In this document: positions 19,490 through 28,970 of the stretch, one piece after another
Layout: each line of letters starts with the position of its first letter
How positions within the stretch are numbered: position 1 is the first letter of the stretch
Source of the DNA: Jaminaea rosea
Taxonomy: Eukaryota; Basidiomycota; Exobasidiomycetes; Microstromatales
NCBI RefSeq assembly: GCF_003144245.1
Contig: NW_020289991.1
Location: 186,001 to 250,000, forward strand
Direction: 5' to 3'
Length of the DNA stretch: 64,000 nt
Made by a program: the position numbers and the translations under genes
Notes under the pieces: generated by a model
The model's database searches: none
What the model saw: only the letters and a program-made list of their open reading frames with translations
What the model was told of the DNA's origin: nothing

Positions 19490-20415
19490 TCACCACATGC
19501 TACACCCTGTTGCGAGCCACATTCTGTCAGCTAGATCTTGTATCTGTGTCGCTCTGCGCTCACGCACTCACAGACCTGAAAGTTGACCCACCAGCGACCA
19601 TTGTTGAGCCGCTTACTTCCTACCATTCCATTGCCATCCATGTGATTGCCGTAGGAATCTTTCCCAACGATGCCGGGCGCACCGGCATGAATGAACGAGG
19701 CGTGACGGTCTTTCTTAGGACCAATAGTGCCGAAACCGAAGGAGAAAGGGATCTGCTCCACCAGCCCGGTCGGGGTGACTTGGCAGCTCATACTACACGA
19801 AAAGGGGGAAAAGGACATGAGCGCAGAAGTCATGATGCGCAGACGAGATGCGGAGGGACACGTACAGCACTTCACCGGAGCATCTGCCTGTTTCGGTGTG
19901 TGCGCAATTCAGAAAGATGGCGGTGAGCTACTGCAGCGAGACCCTCGGATGAGGATAAGGCGGGGCTGGCTTACCATTGAAGACGAACGTGCGCCCTACA
20001 GCCGGCAGTCAGTCAGTAGATGCTCAGCAGATTCAGGCAAAGCTCAAAAGATTGCGTTCACCCACAGCTATAGCCGTCATGATCGATCGTCTGATGAACA
20101 CCGCAGTGCTTTGTGTGGAAGCCGACGAGCGCCGAATTGAGGCTCTGCACCCTGCAATGGCGGACATGTCGAGTAGCGACTACAATCAGCGTGAGACTCG
20201 ACCAGCAATGACCCCATTGCGTGCGGTATGTACGTGAGGCAAAAGTAATCCTTCTTTGCGCAGACTGATGGAATTTCAGCTGGAGACGAGTAGCGGGCAA
20301 AGAGGTCTGGCGTGGGAAAGGCATTCGACAATCGAGAGCCTGAGATCAGGAGTAGGGCGAGGAGAGGGAGAAGAAGTTGCATTGCCTTGCCTTGGCTTGA
20401 ATTGTTGTGGTGCAT
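19490..20415 (-). CDS. small secreted six-cysteine protein, array copy D
   Basis: Six exons: 20415-20234, 20151-20066, 19995-19975 (21 nt), 19887-19866 (22 nt), 19792-19572, 19506-19490 (17 nt). Phases are 2,1,1,2,1; total 182 residues. A clear signal peptide starts at Met12 (MQLLLPLLALLLISGSRLSNA), so the ATG at nt 20382 may be the real start. Conserved cysteines are 52, 59, 77, 99, 107 and 179. Blocks: ARYSSPAEIPSVC, FCLTVQSLNSALVGF, DHDGYS, WRTFVFNG, RCSGEV, MSCQV, FGFGTIGP, IVGKDSYGNHMDGNG, FQVWCSMW. It is closest to copies C and E. Function unknown; secretion predicted. Confidence 0.83.
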
Positions 20416-20908
20416 GGCTGGCGGAGGTCTTGTAATCGAAGGTGCGTACTGATCTTCGGAAAGGGCAAGGAGGAGCTGGGATGAGGATGCAGGTCGTAGA
20501 TGGCGGGAACGAGTAAGGTGAGACGTCTGACGTTGCGGGATAACGTGACAGTGTCTACTGCCCTTGACCCTCGTCAATGTTCGTCTATTACTGCGAAGGT
20601 CTTGTCAGGATAGGCTTCCCAAAGCGGAGATCGGATGGCGGCGGCGGCGGTTATACGGGGTAGGCGACAAGACAGGGAAGGCGGCGAGAAGGTGCATCTC
20701 GACCTTGAAATTGGTCGATTCTGCGTTGAATGATCTCGTGGCCTGCCGAGAATCGGCGGAGCAAGCTCGCTTGCTTACTCTCCGAGAAACGATATCTCGC
20801 GGCAAGGACGAGCAACGTCGATGAAAGCGAAAGATGGTAGATTGGGAGGTTCAGATCAGGCGCTTGCCTCAGCTCGTCGGCATTGAAAAAGATGGCGACC
20901 CCTTGTGA
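20416..20908. other. intergenic gap between array copies D and E
   Basis: About 490 bp. No family exon or other gene is recognisable. Presumed promoter of copy D and 3' flank of copy E. Confidence 0.45.
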
Positions 20909-21873
20909 TCACCAACGCTTGCACCCTGCGCGATTGCGATCCCGGTCGATACTCAGTCAGCCTCATTACAGCCTCAACACAACACGCTCGCACACTCACA
21001 AACCCTGAAGTCGGCCCACAAACTATCGATGTACAAGCTTTTCTGGCCTACCAACCCGGCCCCATCCATATGATCTCCATTGGACCCTTTGCCCACGATG
21101 GTCGGCGCATCCGTGCTAATGAACGAGCCATGCTTGTTGACGGTGGCATAGCCAAAGAGAACCACGCTGCGGTCGACTTGTCCACGGGAATCGACGGTGC
21201 AGCTCAGGCTGCGCGGGGCCAGGGAGTGGGGAGACGTGGTGTCAGATGGCCGACGTGAGCGATGAGAGAGCGAGTAGAGCGAAGAGCAAGTACGCACACA
21301 ACATGTCCGGCGCATTTGCCTGGTGTCGTCAGCGAGTTGCGAGGGAAGGGCCGTCAGGTGCTGTGGGACAAGGATCTGCCTGCATGGCGCGTTCCACTGA
21401 CCATTGAATATAAATGTGCGCCCTGTGGCATATGATAGTCGCAGTGAGGCAATCAGCAAAGTTGCCCTTCTCCTCTCTGTCAAAGAGCGCAGCGCACTCA
21501 CAGCTGGTCCCATCGTGATCGACGGTCTGATGAACGCCACAAGGCGGGTTCGTCTTGAAGTCGATCAGGGCCCCATTAATGGTCTGGACCCTGCACGGTA
21601 GCGAACACAGAACAGTGACCGTTAGCATGCGGAGGATCGCACGAGAATGAGCACTTGTGAATCTCTCCTCTGCACTACGTACGTGAGACAAAAAAAGCCT
21701 GACTCGGAGCAAGGTCGAGGAATCTGCAGGGGCTCGGTGTATCGGGCTATAAGGCTTGAACCAGATGTGGTCGAGGCGGCGGCCTTTTGGATAGTCGCGA
21801 TCGTGGCGAAGGCGAGCGTGAAGACAACGAGGGAGGGCAGGGTGAAGATTTTGCGCTTAGTGCTGAAAGGCAT
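20909..21873 (-). CDS. small secreted six-cysteine protein, array copy E (first in transcriptional order)
   Basis: Six exons: 21873-21683, 21590-21502, 21422-21402 (21 nt), 21319-21298 (22 nt), 21208-21000, 20925-20909 (17 nt). Phases are 2,1,1,2,1; total 182 residues. The signal peptide covers about residues 1-33 (SLVVFTLAFATIATIQKAAA). Conserved cysteines are 55, 62, 81, 103, 111 and 179. Blocks: ARYTEPLQIPRPC, FCLTVQTINGALIDF, VDHDGTS, WRTFIFNG, KCAGHV, LSCTVD, FGYATVNKHGSF, IVGKGSNGDHMDGAG, FRVWCKRW. The terminal exon is identical in encoded sequence to that of copy C. Function unknown. Confidence 0.83.
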
Positions 21874-22242
21874 CGTGTTGTTGCAGTCCTGATGCAAGGT
21901 TGCAAGTGGTGAGGGGAAAACAGCAGCATTGCCCTCCCAGGCTGAGCGAGATGGTGGTAATGGGTGCGAGATCCCAGATAGGGATTTGATTCGCGTGCCC
22001 TTAATTCCGCAAAGTCGCGTCACCGGCCGATGGCGCGAGGCGACTGAGTGCCGGTGGGTGGACCCAAACGCCAAGGCACACAACCGACTTCGTGAGGACC
22101 CTTGATGAAGAGTGGTCTCAATGATGATGACTCTCGCGCGGAGATGGGGCGGCAGCGATTTGCGGAGCACCTCCAGTAGGAAACTGGAGCAATTGATTAT
22201 CTCGTCCTCGAGCTCGACCGTCGCTCGTCCCGGAGCCCTCGT
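21874..22242. other. gap between the secreted array and the EVE gene
   Basis: About 370 bp holding the promoter of array copy E and the 3' flank of the EVE-domain gene, both on the minus strand. No coding feature recognised. Confidence 0.45.
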
Positions 22243-23067
22243 CTACTTAGTAAATTTCCTGCTAGAGCGTCGAGGCCGAGTGCTCCTTGATTCTGGCGAA
22301 GTATCTGGCTGGGCTTTGGCATCGACATCGTCCTTGACCTTGCGTTTCGTGCCTGCCTTCGCCCCATCGACACCTCCGTTGGACTTCGGCTGAGCCTTCT
22401 TTGCAGCCTTTGAGGAGCTCGAACCTGCTTCGGGGGATACTGCTCCATCGTCATCCGCACCCGCACCCTTGGTTGCCTTGCCCTTGCCCGCATTCCACTT
22501 GCCCTTCCATCCCTCCCATCCTCCTTTGTCCCCCATCTTCACCACAGCATCATAAGCGGTCGGGCTGACATTCTGCACGCTCAACCTCCCCCGCTTGAGC
22601 AGATCCATCTCCCCGACAGCCTCGAGCTGCTGCGTCGTCAGATAGTCCAGCCTATCCCCACACCCCTGTGCTGCGATGTGCTGAAGGAGAGCAAGTGGCA
22701 CGAAGTGGTCAAATGTCTTGACGTACTTGACCTCCGGCATGAACCACTTTGGTTCCTCCCTCTTCGACCTCTGATCGTAGTAAGGGTGCGTAGGATCAAA
22801 AGCGCACTCGTCCGGCACGGGGTCAGTGCAGACTTCCACTTCCCCAGCTACACCTGGTAGCTTGCAGTTGGAGTGATAAAAGAGGACTCGATCCCCTACG
22901 GTCATGCTACGCAACGTCTTGCCTGCTGCTGGATTGCGGACCCCTTCCCAGTGTGTGCGTTGTGAGGGGGACGAGGCGAGGCGGGAGAGTGGGAAGGACA
23001 CGTCGACTCCATTCTCGAGACGGGGCAGTGGTTCAGATTTCGCGAGATAGTGGCGGATGGGAGGCAT
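22243..23067 (-). CDS. EVE-domain protein (thymocyte nuclear protein 1-like)
   Basis: Single exon of 274 residues from the Met at 23067. The EVE fold (PF01878) spans about residues 5-190. It opens with YLAKSEP, has HWEGVRNPAA-GK where the family has W-x-GVRN, and continues with VGDRVLFYHSNCKLPGVAGE, DPTHPYYD and VKYVKTFDHFVPLALLQ. EVE domains share the PUA-like fold and are linked to recognition of modified bases, so a nuclear nucleic-acid role is likely. The C-terminal ~90 residues are a Lys/Ser/Gly-rich disordered tail that could provide nuclear localisation. The start is fixed by the conserved N-terminal motif although the frame is open further upstream. It shares a 219-bp divergent promoter with the Mpv17-family gene. 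Confidence 0.88.
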   Translation of the reverse strand: MPPIRHYLAKSEPLPRLENGVDVSFPLSRLASSPSQRTHWEGVRNPAAGKTLRSMTVGDRVLFYHSNCKLPGVAGEVEVCTDPVPDECAFDPTHPYYDQRSKREEPKWFMPEVKYVKTFDHFVPLALLQHIAAQGCGDRLDYLTTQQLEAVGEMDLLKRGRLSVQNVSPTAYDAVVKMGDKGGWEGWKGKWNAGKGKATKGAGADDDGAVSPEAGSSSSKAAKKAQPKSNGGVDGAKAGTKRKVKDDVDAKAQPDTSPESRSTRPRRSSRKFTK

Positions 23068-23286
23068 GATGCTGAGGGATCGCGAGGAGGGATATGCAGA
23101 GGTGAGGGAGGGACCAAGAGGAAGAAGCGCGTTCTTTGTTTGGACTCGCGTTTTGCGATGCAATCGGCCTTGATTCCTTGGCCCGTGCAGCGCCCAGACT
23201 CCACTTTGACTTGCTCGCGCCAGGCCAAACGCTCCTTGAATTCCTTCTTGCTGTTCCCATTCTCGCCCTCGCTCTTTTCTCTCGTC

Positions 23287-24251
23287 ATGGCCTCCCTCTA
23301 TCACCGCTTCGGTGCCTTCTACTCCTCTTCTTTCTCTCGCCGCCCCTGGCTCACACTCGCAATCGCAAATGGAACACTGGGCGTGATCGCGGATTCACTG
23401 GCGCAGAACTTCGAGAAGCAGCAAGCACGACAGCAGGCAAAGGACAAGGAGGGCAGCGTTTCATCAAGAGAGACCAAAGGTTGGGACTGGGCTCGCAGTG
23501 GTCGCTTTGCGGCCTTTGGTGTCGGTATGGCTCCAATTCTGGCAGAGTGGAATAAGTTCATCGAATTCGCATTCCCGCTCAGAACGAATGCTGCGTCCAC
23601 GTCTACGACTGCGGGGGGTGGTGGGCAGGCGGCAGGTAAGGCGAGTGTGGGAGCTGTAGCCGGAGCAAGAGGGAGCATGTCTGCCGCCGCGGCTGGAGCT
23701 TCAGCTGCGGCTTCTACGGCGGTGAGCGCGGGAAAGGTCAGTCTGGTAGCCTTGGGAAAGAGAGTGTCTTTCGATCAAGTGCTATTGTGAGTGTGTGCCC
23801 AAGCAAATTCAGTAGGCTAGTCCTGCTTCAAGAGAGATCAAGCCGATACTGACTTGCCTCTTATATAGCGCACCCTTCGGTCTCGTATGCTTCGTCGGAG
23901 CAATGGGAGCGATGGAGTACGGCTCCTGGCCGGGCGTCAAGGCCAAATTCTCAGATGTAAGTCTCAGCTCTGTTCCTCTACGGCTTGCTTTCGCTCACCG
24001 TCGAAATCTCTGCTTCAACTCTCTTCTTCCTCTCGCGTCAGATGTACATGCCTGCCCTCCTGGCAAACTGGCAGGTCTGGCCCCTGATCCAGCTAGTCAA
24101 CTTTCGCTTCGTACCGTTGAGGTTCAGAGTGCCCTTCACCAGCTCATGCGGCATTGCATGGACGCTGTACCTGAGCTTGTTGGCCGCAGCCAAGGGTAAG
24201 GCAGAACAGGGTGCGGAGGTGAGGAGGGTAGAGACGGAGAAGGCGGTGTGA
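23287..24251 (+). CDS. Mpv17/PXMP2-family membrane protein
   Basis: Three exons: 23287-23786, 23869-23956, 24042-24251. Introns start GTGAGT and GTAAGT and end TAG and CAG, giving 265 residues. The N-terminus RRPWLTLAIANGTLGVIADSLAQ is the first helix of the family. The signature lies in the last exon: MPALLANWQVWPLIQLVNFRFVP followed by RVPF, matching the W-x-x-WP-x-x-Q-x-x-NF-x-x-VP motif of Mpv17/Sym1/PXMP2. Between helices 2 and 3 there is an insertion of about 65 residues rich in Ala, Gly and Ser (about 98-160), unusual for a family whose members are typically near 180-220 residues. These proteins sit in inner mitochondrial or peroxisomal membranes as channel-like proteins. Which organelle applies cannot be decided here. 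Confidence 0.87.
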
Positions 24252-24350
24252 GTAGAAATGTAATAAAATTAGAGCAGAATACGAGCAGAGTAACTGTAGT
24301 GAGGTGCAAGTAGGGAACACGGCAGATCGAGCATCTACAGCGGGCATGGC

Positions 24351-26260
24351 TCAATCCTCTTTGTCGACCTCATGAAGGACGACCGTACCGTCTCCTACCA
24401 TCTCCTGCTCTCCCTCCCTTTCATCCCCAGCCGCGCGCAGTAAAAGCTCCACCACATCCTCTCGTTCCACCCCAGTCCCTTCCATCTCCGCCCTCCCCGC
24501 AAAGAACTCCAGTAACGTCCCCTTGGCCAATCGCCACGCCTCTCCCCTCAACACCTCATCACGGGCCACCGTCCCCGGCATGCTCTGCCTTGCTCCCGTC
24601 CAGAAGTTGTAGCACCAGTACGCCAAGTGTCTAGGCTCGTGACCGGCAGGCAAAGTTGTGGTAGCAGGGCGGCTAAGTGCGGCGAGACCTACATTGGCCC
24701 CTTCTAGGGCAGACAAGAGACCCCATTTGCGCCACAGGGCTCCAGCGTGGGACTTGCAGTTGAAATTGTACTGCCGGCGATAGTAGGCGAGCTTGAGGCG
24801 GAGCCAGGCACTTTCCCAGCCCTGCTGCAGCAGCTGGGCCAGGCTCGTCGAGGGAGTGGTGGCACCTTTGCCATCAGTAGAGACGACATGAGTACGCTGC
24901 TTGATTGGGCGCGTAACGAGGTAAAGGCAGAGCGTATCATGGAACGGCGTGTAGCACTCCCCGGGATTGACGGCGTGGATTGGGTCGTCCAGAAGGTTGG
25001 CGGGGAGGTCACGAGTGAGGGACGAGAGCAGGAGGAGTTGGGTCAACTGCGGTGCAGGGAGGAGTGACAGGAAATCAGTAGCTGAGCGACGTCTCGGTGC
25101 TACCCCTGACTCACCTTGCTATGCCCATACCTCGCTAGCCACCCGCGCTTCCCTTGATCTTCAGCTAGCGCCTCCCAACTCTCATACCTCGGGCCTCTCC
25201 ACCCCAGCCAGACGTGTGACAAGCTCGAGAAGAAGATCACCTTCGGCGGAGGGCAGTGCAGTCGTCGTTCCTGCTGCGCAGCAAGAACCACGAGCAGTGT
25301 AGCCAGGGGATTGAGGGCGTTGATTCCCGTCAGCCACTCGACACCGTCCTCTGTTACCTGATGGCCAGATTCAGATAGCCAGGCCACGCCAACTGTATTG
25401 ATGAATGCGTCTAGCCGTCCGTCCGGAGAGGCATCAAAGACGGCGGAGAGAATAGCCTTTGCACCGTCGACTGAAGACTGGAGCGTTGCAAAGTTGCAGA
25501 TGACGAAGGTGACCCGCTCGAGCAAGGCGACCCCTTTCTCGTCTCCACCAGCTCGGATCTTGATACGACACTTGACATCTTCCTCCCTCTCTGCACTCCG
25601 GACTCCTGCGATAATCTGAGCACCAGCAGTAGCCAGACACTCCCACAGTACCTCAAACCCAATGCCCCCGCTAGCGCCCGCAATGAACACGACCTGGCCC
25701 CGCCAGCTCCCCTGGGACAGCAGGCCCTCCGGCTCCACACCTACGCCAAAGATCAAGGAGCGCAATGCTCGCAGCAGCAGTATGTCAGGGCGAATGATGA
25801 CCGGCCAGCCACGCCCTACGTCACTGAGTACATCCGCAAGGCGTACAAGGCGACGTCGAATCCTTGGTTGCTGCAGCAAGACGAGGAGTACTGTCATGCC
25901 TATCAGCCAGAATAAGGCGTGCAGCGCTCCACTATTGGAGGGCTGTGTCACATCTCCGTGGTTGTTACGGATGCCCGGTGAGGCGGGCTCGTCGGGTGGG
26001 TGAAGCACACGAGGGAGTGGCTGGGGTGGTGCGGGACCTTTGGATCGGCCCTGTTCGTCGACTAGGTGGCCATGAGGTCGCGGCGTGGCCCTGGCCATGG
26101 GGATGCGCCATTGTGGCTCGGTACCTTGAGGTTCGTGGTACATTTCTGGCATGGAGGCGGAGGTGAATAGGGAGAGGCGAGGAGGTGAGAGTCTGGTTGA
26201 CTGGCGTTGCGACGCCTGTGCCGAGGAGGATGGGGTAGAGGGGGAAGAGGATGGCATCAT
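24351..26260 (-). CDS. membrane-anchored short-chain dehydrogenase/reductase
   Basis: Two exons: 26260-25115 and 25046-24351. The 68-nt intron (25114-25047) begins GTGAGT and ends GCAG, phase 0, giving 613 residues. The N-terminal ~105 residues are disordered. A hydrophobic anchor (ALFWLIGMTVLLVLL) lies near residue 112. The Rossmann nucleotide-binding motif GASGGIG is near residue 196. INTVGVAW occupies the NAG position. The catalytic Tyr-Lys pair is in YGHSK (about 378-382), split from the rest by the intron. The C-terminal half is long and ends in an acidic tail. The layout recalls ER or lipid-droplet SDRs such as retinol-dehydrogenase-like proteins. Substrate unknown. Later Met codons are possible starts. 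Confidence 0.82.
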
Positions 26261-26839
26261 GTCCTTCGGAGACCGTGAGGGAGACCTTTGCCCAGTGATT
26301 GCGGCTACAACGGGCCGTCCCTTTTGCCCTCGCTATCTTCCGCGCTTGAATGGTGAGTCGACGGCTGGATGGAGAATAGCGGGCCGTCCTCTAACCGCAA
26401 CTTCTCCGGCTTGTACAGAACGAAGGTGAGACCATACCTTCCATTGCTCCCTCTCTTCTACCCAGACCCGTCGCGCACCCAAAGCGAGGTGATACCCTCA
26501 TGACAAATACATTCAGGGGTCATCATCACTCTTGACGCCGCGGAGATCTGAGTTGTTGAGATGAGAAATCGAGGAGGAGCGAGCGCGCAAGATTGAATTC
26601 AAAGGTGAAGCCGGCAGCGCTCGAGCCAAGTGACTTTTTTCCCCGCCTCGGCCTCGCGACGGCTTCGAGAGGCGAGTTGACCACGAGCAGCAGTCCGCGG
26701 AAGGGAGCGCAGCTGCTACGTTTCTCTGCGTTCCTCATCAACAATTCTGCCCCTTCTGCGACTCGGTCACCCTTTTTTCCACCTGCAATCTCTTACGCTT
26801 TCCTACCTCACATCTCCACATTAGCCCTTCGAGCCCAAG
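26261..26839. other. divergent intergenic region, SDR / MDM35
   Basis: About 580 bp with no gene recognised. Near the MDM35 start it becomes pyrimidine-rich, as in many fungal 5' UTRs. Confidence 0.45.
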
Positions 26840-27548
26840 ATGTTCGGCTCGCGCTCATCCTCCTCATCCTCTTCCTCCTCGGAGCCCTCATCCTCATCCT
26901 CAACCACCCCTTCCTCACCACCGTCATCAGATGCTGGCGCCCCTGCCTCCGCTGGCCTAGGCAGCATGTCCTCCCTCTCACCCGAGTGTACCCCGCTCAA
27001 GCATAAGTACGATGCCTGCTTCAATGCGTGGTTCCAGGACTACCTCGGCGTGCCTACCTCGTCATCCACCTCTGCTGCTGGTGGTGCTGCTGAGCCCGCA
27101 GCGAAGCCGAGACGGAGAGGTTTCTTCGGCGGAGGAGGAGGAGGAGATAGCGAGTCAATAGCCACAACGGGAGGAGCAGAAAGAGATGCGGTAGCCAGGG
27201 AAGGGAAGCGCAATGAGCTCGAGGAGAAGTGCGGAGCTATGTTCCGGGAATATCAGGCTTGTGTGAAGGTGCGTTGTCCCCTTCCTTCCCCGCTGGGTCT
27301 TCCCTCTTCTCTTCTTTGGACCTCCCCCTGCTCACTTCCCTCTCGCCTTGTCATCCTCGCAGAAAGCGCTCAAAGAGAAGGATCTCCTACCTCTGCTCTC
27401 CCAAGCAAGAGAGTATAACCCTTTCCCCTTCCCAGCCCAATCTAGCGGGGGGAAGGCGAGTTCAGAAGATCATGGCAACTCACCTTTCCCTTTTGCGGCG
27501 GCTAGTAAGGAGGAGAGGATGGATTGGGAGAGGAAGGAAGGGTGGTAG
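26840..27548 (+). CDS. MDM35: Mdm35/TRIAP1-family intermembrane-space protein with long internal insertion
   Basis: Two exons: 26840-27268 and 27363-27548 (intron GTGCGT...GCAG, phase 0), 204 residues. Two CX9C motifs are visible: ECTPLKHKYDACFNAWF and KCGAMFREYQACVKKALKEK. Together they define the twin-CX9C UPF0203 family. Yeast Mdm35 binds Ups1/Ups2 in the mitochondrial intermembrane space and supports phosphatidic-acid and phosphatidylserine transfer. Mdm35 is normally under 100 residues. Here a Ser-rich N-terminal leader of about 45 residues, a Gly/Ala/Arg-rich insertion of about 55 residues between the CX9C hairpins, and a C-terminal extension double its size. Import via Mia40 is expected from the family. 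Confidence 0.87.
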
Positions 27549-27804
27549 ATGATCGATATCGGAGAGATGGGATGGCGGGATGAACAGCATGGTAGGCACT
27601 AACTCCCAGGTGGTACAACGAAGAGAATGGGGAGCACGGCGGCGGATCGCAATGCAATGTGCACATGCAAGGATGTACCATTCTGCCCACGAGCTCGCTC
27701 ATTCGCTGTCATCGTCGTCGTTGTCATCGTCATCGTCGCATACATTTACAAAGAACCAATGATGAGTCTAGAGCAAAACCCCCTCCCCTCCCTGACCAGT
27801 CCGC

Positions 27805-28748
27805 TCAAGTAGCAGGTCTCAACGCTCTCAACCTCTGAGCGAGCTTATCCTCATCTCCCGATTCCTTGACCGCAGGCTCCTCAACGGCAGGCGCAGCGAG
27901 GCTAGGCAACTTGCCTTCGTCCATCTTCTGACCCAACTCGATGCCGTTCTCGTCTGCCACTTTGGCCATGAGGAGGTCCACTTGATCTTGAGGTGTGGAC
28001 GAGGCGACGCTGAGGGCGAGGGAATGAGGGAAGAGCGAGAGATCTTAGTAAATTGGGGAAGCGAGATGGCAAGGGCTCGAAATGACGCGCGGGTACGTAC
28101 GTGGACCCCATTACGCCTTCCATCGTTGAAGTCTGCACGTCCAAGTCCTCGAACTGGTTCTCGAACTTGTCCATCACCATGGAGATCTAGGTGTGGCAGA
28201 AGAGAACGAAGCGTCAGCGTCTCCTCACTCCATCTCTCTCTCTCTGCCTCGCATCCTCACCTGCTCCAAATTCATACTCTGCATCGCCTTGTCCATCCCC
28301 TTGACTACGCTGGCCATACTCCCCGTCACTTGACGCATAGTCACAGCCGTTTCGACCCTACTCGCAACGGCGTCTATCCTGCTTGCGAGTCTGAGGAGGT
28401 TGAGGGACTCATTGTTCTTGCGGATGGCGTTGGAGGCATAGATGCGGGCCCCTTCGTTGTTTCCCTGCGCGAGAGCTTTCTTCAGCTTGGCCTTCTCTAC
28501 TCCTTCATCCTTTGTAGCTTTGCGTGATTGGCGGTTGAGGGATTTTGCGGTGAACTGCGAGGAAACGGTTGGGGAGAGGGACGTGAGTAAGGGAGATTGA
28601 GAGCTGAACGTAGGACTGGGCTGCGTACCTTGAGTTGGAAGAGAGATTCTGCGGCGCAAGCGGGTGTAGGGGTAGGGCTAAGTCAGCCAAAGCTGTTCAG
28701 CCCTGTATCAGCTGCCAGCTCAATGCGCTCACTCTCTAGCCCGCTCAT
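27805..28748 (-). CDS. DID2: ESCRT-III protein Did2/Vps46 (CHMP1)
   Basis: Five exons: 28748-28733 (16 nt), 28648-28629 (20 nt), 28554-28261, 28186-28101, 28009-27805. All junctions are GT-AG and the frame gives 206 residues. The two microexons encode MSGLEKSLFQLK, which joins [13 protein letters not shown] to give the canonical Did2/CHMP1 N-terminus. The Snf7 domain covers about residues 5-180. The C-terminus has [13 protein letters not shown], a MIM1 motif that binds the MIT domain of Vps4. The protein acts late in ESCRT-III disassembly at endosomes. It is divergent from galactokinase with 222 bp between the start codons. Confidence 0.92.
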
Positions 28749-28970
28749 GCTGATGTTATTGTCGACGAGGTGTTGGATGGTAAGATTGTAATGGACGGAT
28801 GGACGCTCGACCCGCCGATCCATCGTGCAGCAACACCACCCACCAGCGGCAGCAGCGTGGAGGTCGACTCGACTCCCGCGAAGGGGCGCACAATGCAGCG
28901 CTTCGGCCAGAAAGCCGAGAGTCGCTGCTGGTTCTTCCTGTCCTTTCCCTCACTGAATTCAACAATAACA

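Noticed and set aside
15221-21873. Assignment of the array proteins to KP4-like or Ecp2-type secreted families
   Set aside because: Cysteine spacing and conserved Trp/Gly blocks do not align with the patterns I know for those families.
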